Positions 58,754-64,000 of a stretch of 64,000 bases of DNA are shown here, one piece after another. The stretch's first letter is position 1. Each line of letters opens with the position of its first letter. The notes under the pieces were generated by a model. It was not told the DNA's origin and did not search any database. It saw nothing but the letters and a program-made list of their open reading frames with translations. The stretch lies in the NCBI RefSeq assembly GCF_000159995.1, contig NZ_GG700642.1, positions 1,355,742 through 1,419,741 on the forward strand, given 5' to 3'. The stretch comes from Alloprevotella tannerae ATCC 51259 (GTDB taxonomy: Bacteria > Bacteroidota > Bacteroidia > Bacteroidales > Bacteroidaceae). Position numbers and translations under genes: made by a program.

Positions 58754-59755
58754 ATGGTGCAGCAAGACAGTCTACAAATAGAGCAAGGTCAGACCGCCGC
58801 AAAGGCGTTCTCGACGGCTGCACCTAATCGCTATACGCGCATCAAGATGGAGCCGCTCAAGGCGGATACGGGCTTCGTCGAACATACCGAGCCGCAACTC
58901 GCAGGCGCACCAAGTGTGCGGCCGGCAAACCTTAAGGACGGACTCTTCAACTCTGATTCGACGATGATTCGCGGGCTCTACGGAAAGGCTTTATTGCATA
59001 GCGATTTCGACGACAGCCTGCGCGCTCACACCGAGATAGCGCCTTATCACGATCAAGGCATAGCGGGCGACCCTGTTCCTTATCGCTTTCGCACGGACAA
59101 TTATGTCACTATTGCCCTACTCCTCGATTTCTTCCTCGGCGTCTTGGTGATTGCTCGTTCACGGCGGTATCTGGCCAACAGCATCAAGCATTTCTTCCGT
59201 CCTTACGACCATCGGAATATGTTCACCGAGCGCACCGACACCGAGCTTCGCGGGCAACTCTTCCTCATCTTACAGACTTGTTTCGTCCTTGGCATACTGA
59301 CGTTCGACTTCGTACAGAATCGTTTGCCGGAAGTGTTTAACATCGTTTCGCCCTATACTATCCTGCTCGCGGCCTCCGGCATCTTTGCCGCCTTCTATCT
59401 ATTGAAAATCATTCTCTACTATTTGATCAACAACGTCTTCTTCGACCACGACGTCATCTCCACTTGGCGCAAGACCTACTTGCTCTCGGTCTTCTCGCTC
59501 GGCATCGCCTTCTTCCCGCTCGCCTTGCTGGTCGTCTATTTCGATCTCTCCTTCAGCGCCCTCCCCATGATCGTCCTCGTACTGCTCAGTATCAACAAAC
59601 TCATGCTGACTTACAAGGCTTTCCATATTTTTTCCGGCTATAGAATGTCAGGTGTACATATTATTTTGTACCTTTGCACCCTGGAAATACTACCACTGTT
59701 CGCCTTGTGGCGCGCCTTGGTTTATTTGCTAAACAGTCTGACTGCTATCGAGTAA
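58754..59755 (+). CDS. DUF4271 membrane protein
   Basis: A 333-residue inner-membrane protein of the Bacteroidetes family DUF4271. The start at 58754 is preferred; the longer frame from a TTG at 58715 overlaps the preceding gene. Residues 1-110 are soluble and polar; about seven or eight hydrophobic helices follow (from LLLDFFLGVLVIA to LEILPLFALWRALVYLL). KHFFRPYDHRNMFTERT, between helices 1 and 2, is a conserved feature. It precedes hemD by 16 bp, a pairing I recall as common in the phylum, but its function is unknown. TACCTTTG (59669-59676) inside the gene could be an internal promoter for hemD. Confidence 0.85.
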   Translation: MVQQDSLQIEQGQTAAKAFSTAAPNRYTRIKMEPLKADTGFVEHTEPQLAGAPSVRPANLKDGLFNSDSTMIRGLYGKALLHSDFDDSLRAHTEIAPYHDQGIAGDPVPYRFRTDNYVTIALLLDFFLGVLVIARSRRYLANSIKHFFRPYDHRNMFTERTDTELRGQLFLILQTCFVLGILTFDFVQNRLPEVFNIVSPYTILLAASGIFAAFYLLKIILYYLINNVFFDHDVISTWRKTYLLSVFSLGIAFFPLALLVVYFDLSFSALPMIVLVLLSINKLMLTYKAFHIFSGYRMSGVHIILYLCTLEILPLFALWRALVYLLNSLTAIE

Positions 59756-59771
59756 GTATTCAAAGTCAACG

Positions 59772-60512
59772 ATGATAAAAAAAATCCTCATTTCGCAGCC
59801 CTACCCCACGTCCGAGAAGTCTCCTTATTTTGATATAGAAAAGAAATACGGCATCGAAATCATATTTCACCCGTTCATCAAAGTAGAAGGACTCAGCGCA
59901 AAAGAGTTTCGCCAGCAGAAAGTGCAAATCTTGGACCATACTGCTATCGTTTTTACTTCCCGCCACGCAATTGACCACTTCTTTACTTTGTGTAAAGAGC
60001 TACGCGTCAATGTTCCGGAAGATATGAAATACTTTGGGCTCTCCGAGACGATCGCTTTATACATCCAAAAATACGTTCAGTATCGCAAGCGTAAAGTATT
60101 CTTTAGCCAAACGGGTAAATGGCCCGACCTCGTTCAGGTAATGGCCAAGCACAAGACGGAAAAATACCTCATTCCTCAGAGCAGCGTCCACACCAACGAA
60201 GTAGAAGAAACGCTCAACGCGAAGAAGCTGAACCATACCGAGTGTGTGATGTATCGCACCGTGAGCAACGATTTACCCAAAGCGATTGAGGATTACGACC
60301 TCGTGATTCCGTTCACCCCGAGCGGCTTTGAGATTCTCTGCGAGAACTATCCCGACTTCCGGGAAAAAGGTGTGAAGCTCGGATGCTTTGGCCGCTCCAC
60401 GCTCAAAGCGATTACCGACAGTGGCTACGAACCTGCCGTCGCTGCGCCTTCGCCTGAAGCGCCTTCGATGCCCGCTTGCTTAGAGCTCTATCTGGAGAAG
60501 GAAAACAAATAA
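59772..60512 (+). CDS. hemD: Uroporphyrinogen-III synthase
   Basis: Cyclises hydroxymethylbilane to uroporphyrinogen III in haem synthesis. It has 246 residues. The two-lobed HemD layout is visible: KILISQPYPTSEKSPYFD at the start, IVFTSRHAIDHFF in lobe one, and the C-terminal YDLVIPFTPSGFEILCENYP with LGCFGRSTLKAITDSGYEP, which matches the S/T-P-S-G...F and G--T--A-...G pattern of the family. Sequence similarity among HemD proteins is low, so confidence rests on these motifs and length. A terminator follows. Confidence 0.85.
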   Translation: MIKKILISQPYPTSEKSPYFDIEKKYGIEIIFHPFIKVEGLSAKEFRQQKVQILDHTAIVFTSRHAIDHFFTLCKELRVNVPEDMKYFGLSETIALYIQKYVQYRKRKVFFSQTGKWPDLVQVMAKHKTEKYLIPQSSVHTNEVEETLNAKKLNHTECVMYRTVSNDLPKAIEDYDLVIPFTPSGFEILCENYPDFREKGVKLGCFGRSTLKAITDSGYEPAVAAPSPEAPSMPACLELYLEKENK

Positions 60513-60550
60513 CACACGAAACACTTCATTTTACAAACATACTTAGGTTT

Positions 60551-60592
60551 AAGCACCGGCGCTGAGCAATCTTAGCGCCGGTGCTCTTTTTA
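60551..60592 (+). terminator. Intrinsic terminator after hemD
   Basis: AGCACCGGCGCT pairs perfectly with AGCGCCGGTGCT around a 10-nt loop, then CTTTTTATT. Confidence 0.92.
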
Positions 60593-60654
60593 TTCAACCC
60601 TTTCGCCGCGGCGAATTTCGGCCGACGAGCGGCGGACAATCGAATAGTTTTCCG

Positions 60655-60662
60655 TACTTTTG
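60655..60662 (+). promoter_or_regulatory. -7 element abutting the rnpA start
   Basis: TACTTTTG matches exactly but ends 5 bp before the ATG at 60668, so the transcript from it would be nearly leaderless. No -33 box is visible. Confidence 0.5.
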
Positions 60663-60667
60663 CCTTA

Positions 60668-61060
60668 ATGAAGCGCTACAGTTTTGGTAAGGCCGAACAC
60701 CTCTGTTTGACCAAAGACATCGAATCGCTCTTTGCCGAGGGTACCCACTCCGCCTCGGTCTATCCGCTGCGTGCCGTCTATCGGCGCATAAAGCCGGGCA
60801 GCAAGCCCGCGATAAAAGTTTTGTTGAGCGTACCCAAGCGCAAGTTGCGCCGCGCCGTGGACCGCAACAGAGCCAAACGCCTTCTGCGCGAAGCCTATCG
60901 CCACCACAAAGATCTCCTGCCCGCCATCCTTGCGCCCGATGAGGGACTCCACATCGCCTTTCTCTGGCTCTCAGATCGCACACTGCCCACCGCAAAGGTC
61001 GAAGCGCAATTGGTAAAACTGCTTCGGCGCATCGTAGAAAAGGAAACTGCTTCATCATGA
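60668..61060 (+). CDS. rnpA: Ribonuclease P protein component
   Basis: The protein subunit of RNase P, which trims 5' ends of tRNA precursors. It has 130 residues. The start at 60668 gives [25 protein letters not shown]; upstream in-frame codons would run through the promoter. The RNR signature region is [29 protein letters not shown], with the conserved [10 protein letters not shown]-x-REAYR helix. Its stop overlaps the yidD ATG by four bases, the widespread rnpA-yidD pairing. Confidence 0.95.
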   Translation: MKRYSFGKAEHLCLTKDIESLFAEGTHSASVYPLRAVYRRIKPGSKPAIKVLLSVPKRKLRRAVDRNRAKRLLREAYRHHKDLLPAILAPDEGLHIAFLWLSDRTLPTAKVEAQLVKLLRRIVEKETASS

Positions 61061-61275
61061 AATACCTTGTACGCCTTTTCATCCTTCCTATCCGCCTTTA
61101 TCAACGCTTTATTTCTCCGCTGACGCCACCTTCGTGCCGCTTTACGCCCACCTGCTCGCAATACGCTATTGAAGCGCTGCAGAAACATGGGCTTTTCAAA
61201 GGCCTTTGGTTAGCAATTCGTCGCATCTTGCGCTGCCATCCGTGGGGCGGAAGCGGATATGATCCCGTCCCGTGA
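61057..61275 (+). CDS. yidD: Membrane protein insertion efficiency factor YidD
   Basis: A 72-residue amphipathic protein that helps YidC insert membrane proteins. Family signature: [32 protein letters not shown], with the two cysteines, then [18 protein letters not shown]. Full length. Overlaps rnpA by four bases and the next gene's GTG start. Confidence 0.96.
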   Translation: MKYLVRLFILPIRLYQRFISPLTPPSCRFTPTCSQYAIEALQKHGLFKGLWLAIRRILRCHPWGGSGYDPVP

Positions 61276-61886
61276 CTCGTTTGCTCGATTTTCATACCCA
61301 TCACCTCGACGCACCGGCCGGTTCGGCCATCGTCAATCTGCCGCTTGAAATTTTGTCGGGCGCAACGCCTTTTGCGCCCCTCCCCGATGCGTACTATTCG
61401 GTTGGGATTCATCCTTGGTGGAGCAGTTTGCCGCCCGCCGAACTCGCACAATTGCAGCAGCAACTACCACTTTGGGCTGCGCGCGACGAAGTTGTGGCCC
61501 TTGGCGAATGTGGTTTTGACCGCTTGCGCGGAGACTGGGCCGTGCAAGAGCAACTTTTCCCCCTCCACGTCCGTTTGAGTGAAGCCTACGGCAAGCCCCT
61601 GATCCTCCACTGCGTGCGCGCCTTCGACCGCCTCTTGGCCCTGCGCAAGCACTACCGCCCTACGCAGCGCTGGGTCATACATGGGTTTCGCGGGCGTCCG
61701 GCCTTGGCCCGCCAACTCCTACAAGCCGATTTCGATCTGAGCTTTGGGGAGCACTACAACGCAGAAAGTTACGCCCTGACGCCCCCTTCGCGCCGACACA
61801 TTGAGAGCGACGAAGGCCGCCTACCCGCCGCACTCCTATCGACGCCCACCATTGAGCGTCCGGAAGGCTTCAACGAAGAAGTTTAA
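61272..61886 (+). CDS. TatD-family metal-dependent hydrolase, short form
   Basis: A 204-residue TatD-type metallohydrolase; TatD proteins are 3'-5' DNA exonucleases or related hydrolases. The start is a GTG at 61272 overlapping the yidD stop; no ATG fits. Metal-site motifs: DFHTHH (His8, His10), VALGECGFD (bridging Glu), PLILHCVRA and WVIHGFRG. It is shorter than E. coli TatD (260 residues), with the C-terminal 'D-P' metal motif replaced by [13 protein letters not shown], as in a Bacteroidetes subgroup. Expected activity is therefore uncertain. Confidence 0.85.
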   Translation: MTRLLDFHTHHLDAPAGSAIVNLPLEILSGATPFAPLPDAYYSVGIHPWWSSLPPAELAQLQQQLPLWAARDEVVALGECGFDRLRGDWAVQEQLFPLHVRLSEAYGKPLILHCVRAFDRLLALRKHYRPTQRWVIHGFRGRPALARQLLQADFDLSFGEHYNAESYALTPPSRRHIESDEGRLPAALLSTPTIERPEGFNEEV

Positions 61887-62331
61887 GTCTGTTTATAACG
61901 TCTCCAGCCTTATTTTTTATTCGCGAAAACGTAGCAATACCTTTTTTCATCGTGAGCGCACACCCTTTTCATCACGATAAAAAGAACGTCCCCTCGTGAG
62001 CGTAGATCTTTACGCTCACGATGAAAAAGCAAGTCGGCACGATTTGACAAAAAAGTTTCCGATCATTGATCATTTGAAAAGCCGCCGAAGCGCGCCCCAT
62101 TATCCTCCTTCAGCTACAAAAATCAAGGCCGAAACAACGCTCGGCCAAGCGACAAGATCGTCGCAAGGGCGCAAAGCCCCAGCAAACGCATTGGCAGCAT
62201 AAAAAAGCGGCCATCCACGCCATAAAGATGAGCGCAGACAGCTGCAAACAGCCGTTGACGATAAAAGAATTGCCACATCCTACACCCACCTTCGACCTTG
62301 GGTGGCAGCAGACCGGCGCGCCGCTTGTAGT
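61887..62331. other. Intergenic region with 22-bp repeats; no gene supported
   Basis: About 445 bp between convergent genes. It contains the 22-bp repeat locus 3 (61941-62030). No terminator is obvious and no frame resembles a family. Confidence 0.65.
61941..62030. repeat. 22-bp tandem repeat, locus 3 (4 units)
   Basis: CATCGTGAG (61948), CATCACGAT (61970), CCTCGTGAG (61992) and GCTCACGAT (62014) recur at exact 22-bp steps next to A- or T-tracts. Same family as loci 1 and 2. Confidence 0.88.
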
Positions 62332-63438
62332 TTAGCGCACCAGTCGGTAAGCGCCACCGGGAAGCGTCTTGACAAACCCGCGCATATTCAAATCAAACAA
62401 GAGCGAAGCCACCACCGAATGGGCCAAGTCGGCCTCCGCAGCGAGCTGGTCGAGCGTCCGGCAATCGTGCTGCTTCAAAACGGCGATCAACTTTTGCTCA
62501 TTCCGGGTCAAATCGGCAAACAGATCAGTCGCCGGCGAGGCCTCCTGCACCTTAACCTTCACGCCGAGCCAGTCGGACAGGAGATCCTCGGCCGATGTGA
62601 TGAGTTTGGCGCGTCCATCGCGCAGCAAAGCATTACATCCGGCCGACATTTCATCACTGGCACGCCCCGGAAAGGCATATACCGGGCGCTCATATTGACG
62701 CGCCAAACGCGCCGTAGCGAGCGCGCCGCCGCGAATTCCGCTCTCCACGACGACAACCACATCAGCCATCCCCGCCACGATACGATTGCGCTGCAAGAAT
62801 CGCCCCTTCTCAGGCACCGTCAGGCGCGGATATTCCGTGAGCAAACCGCCCTTGTTCAGCATCGCAATGGCCGTCGTGCGGTGCGCCGACGGGTAGAGCC
62901 GATCCAAGCCGTGCGCGAGCACACCCACCGTCGGCAAATTGGCCGCCAAGGCCTGCCGATGCGCGTGTACGTCGACGCCGTAAGCCAGTCCGCTCAAGAC
63001 GAGCACATCCGGCGAAAAATCGGCCAAATCTCGACAGAGGTGGCGGCAAAGGTCCTTGCCGTATTCCGTAATGTTGCGCGTGCCGACCACGGCCACGACA
63101 TACTTTGCATTCAAATTGGCCGCTCCGCGATAAAACAAATAAGGCGGCGCATCGTCACAAGTGCGTAGGCGCGCCGGATAATCCGCGTCGGCCATCGTCA
63201 AGATCCTTACCGCGTGAGCTTCGCAATAAGCCATTTCCGCTTCAGCCCATTGGCGCGCCTCAGCCAGATTTTCGGCCGAGCAAGCGCAGACTTCAGCACC
63301 CCGCGCAAAGGCCTCGAGCGCCGCCGTGGCAGACTTGTAACGCGCCAAGATGGTGCGCAGCGTTTTTAAGCCGACACCGGGCAATGCGCCGAGCGTCATC
63401 AGGCTCAACGTTTCCGTCGTAGGTTGTGTGTTTTCCAT
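62332..63438 (-). CDS. dprA: DNA-processing protein DprA
   Basis: Binds incoming single-stranded DNA and loads RecA in natural transformation. It has 368 residues. An N-terminal helix-hairpin-helix region (GALPGVGLKTLRTIL) precedes the Rossmann-like DprA core: YLFYRGAANL, VVGTRNITEYG, LVLSGLAYGVDVHAHRQAL, VGVLAHGLDRLYPSAHR, LLTEYP, FLQRNRIVAGMADVVVVVESG and GALATARLARQYERPVYAFPGR. A C-terminal winged-helix domain (LIAVLKQHDCRTLDQLAAEADL) is present. Complete, so a functional uptake pathway is possible. Confidence 0.95.
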   Translation of the reverse strand: MENTQPTTETLSLMTLGALPGVGLKTLRTILARYKSATAALEAFARGAEVCACSAENLAEARQWAEAEMAYCEAHAVRILTMADADYPARLRTCDDAPPYLFYRGAANLNAKYVVAVVGTRNITEYGKDLCRHLCRDLADFSPDVLVLSGLAYGVDVHAHRQALAANLPTVGVLAHGLDRLYPSAHRTTAIAMLNKGGLLTEYPRLTVPEKGRFLQRNRIVAGMADVVVVVESGIRGGALATARLARQYERPVYAFPGRASDEMSAGCNALLRDGRAKLITSAEDLLSDWLGVKVKVQEASPATDLFADLTRNEQKLIAVLKQHDCRTLDQLAAEADLAHSVVASLLFDLNMRGFVKTLPGGAYRLVR

Positions 63439-63479
63439 TGATCAGCATACATAAAAGAGAGGGGCGAAAAGCCCAAGGC

Positions 63480-63890
63480 CTATTTCACCTCACTAAAGTC
63501 GGCTTGAAACGCCTCATTGAGCGCCGGGCTATCGCCTAAACGCCCATTGATGCGACAGACGACCGTCGTCTGCGCCTGCATACACACCTGTTCATCAGGC
63601 AAGCGGCAGATCGTCTGCTCAAAAATATAGCGCAGGCCTTCTTTTCTGATACCCAAACGCGAGACGAAGCGATCGCCGGGGCGCAAAGGGGCTTTGAAAG
63701 CCATCTCCAAGCGTGCTACGACGGTATCGATGCCTTGTTCGTGCAAAGCTTCCATACCTTCGAAGCGGGAGCGCAGATATTCGGCGCGCGTATGTTCGGT
63801 ATAATGTTGGTAAACGGCATTATTAACGATGCCTTGCAGGTCGCACTCATAATCGCGCACCTTCATTTCGAGTTCAAAAGCAGTTTTCAT
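63480..63890 (-). CDS. Acyl-CoA thioesterase, hotdog fold (YbgC/4HBT type)
   Basis: A 136-residue single-domain hotdog thioesterase. The family motif is RDYECDLQGIVNNAVYQHYTEHTRAEYL, with Asp17 as the likely catalytic residue (the YbgC/4HBT Asp before Q/G-I-V-(N/Y)-N), followed by MAFKAPLRPGD. Substrate unknown; YbgC types act on short acyl-CoA or acyl-ACP. Located 41 bp upstream of dprA on the minus strand. Confidence 0.9.
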   Translation of the reverse strand: MKTAFELEMKVRDYECDLQGIVNNAVYQHYTEHTRAEYLRSRFEGMEALHEQGIDTVVARLEMAFKAPLRPGDRFVSRLGIRKEGLRYIFEQTICRLPDEQVCMQAQTTVVCRINGRLGDSPALNEAFQADFSEVK

Positions 63891-63920
63891 ACGTCAAACA
63901 TATATATTAAGATGATTAAA

Positions 63921-64000
63921 TTATTGTTTGGGCTGATGGCAGACAGATTCGGGCGCCCCCATTTGCAAATAGGCTACGCCAAAACGACAATCGAGGCAGG
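63921..64000 (-). CDS. C-terminal end of a gene entering from the right edge
   Basis: The last 26 codons of a minus-strand frame that is open to the window edge and ends at a TAA (63921-63923), just before the thioesterase. The visible end is CLDCRFGVAYLQMGAPESVCHQ plus PKQ; the cysteine pattern looks more protein-like than the other frames. I do not recognise it. Confidence 0.4.
   Translation of the reverse strand, partial: CLDCRFGVAYLQMGAPESVCHQPKQ

Noticed and set aside
1-64000. tRNA or rRNA genes
   Set aside because: I searched by eye for T-loop GGTTCGA strings and cloverleaf arms in intergenic gaps and found none that I could support; a dedicated scan would be decisive.

Overview
The window comes from a Bacteroidales chromosome, most like Prevotellaceae or Porphyromonadaceae. 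Evidence: near-textbook Bacteroidetes promoters (TTTG, 19-20 bp, TAnnTTTG) before many genes; almost no strong Shine-Dalgarno sites; many short-signal lipoproteins; fimbrillin-like proteins; a BspA-like leucine-rich-repeat protein; C-terminal tails ending in 'KGIYI..GKK' or '.YI..VG' as in Prevotella surface proteins; an IS982 (IS195-type) element; and the dapB-lepB-wbqC and GH3/Ig/DUF3108 gene orders. I cannot name a species from this sequence alone.

Layout. 1-2.4 kb: divergent threonine-to-glycine genes (kbl, cut by the window edge, and tdh). 2.6-12.2 kb: a lipoprotein, then a five-gene secretion and uptake locus made of a fimbrillin-like/NUC1 nuclease lipoprotein, a fimbrillin-like lipoprotein, a TonB-dependent receptor, an OB-fold-like (DUF5689) lipoprotein and an exported EEP-family nuclease/phosphatase. 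I read it as a candidate extracellular nucleic-acid or phosphate-ester scavenging system. 12.3-17.9 kb (minus strand): pdxB, then a GH3/Ig-like lipoprotein/DUF3108 operon. 18.2-34.1 kb: an accessory-looking segment flanked by inverted ~1.3 kb arms, each holding a nearly identical HU-like gene and arrays of about 100-bp imperfect palindromes. Between the arms lie a two-repeat beta-rich surface protein, sbcD-sbcC, IS remnants, a BspA-like protein and an intact IS982 transposase. 34.3-43.7 kb (minus strand): an M16 peptidase, a Sel1-repeat protein, a large LRR surface protein, and the wbqC-lepB-dapB operon. 44.4-50.7 kb: a Ca/Na antiporter divergent from a six-gene plus-strand operon (luxS, U32, HAD, ribF, CPBP protease, dusB). 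51.6-61.9 kb: a GH53 galactanase, acpP-fabF-rnc, metK with a SAM-I-type riboswitch and terminator, a LOG-family gene, DUF4271-hemD, and rnpA-yidD-tatD-like. 62.3-63.9 kb (minus strand): dprA and a thioesterase.

Two further repeat families recur in intergenic DNA. A 21-bp minisatellite occurs at two loci and a 22-bp A-tract-phased minisatellite at three, always with about four units. Regulation visible in the sequence includes promoters that fix several start codons, intrinsic terminators, the metK riboswitch, and a strong terminator just before the TonB receptor gene. Functions are inferred from residues and gene order; no database search was run.
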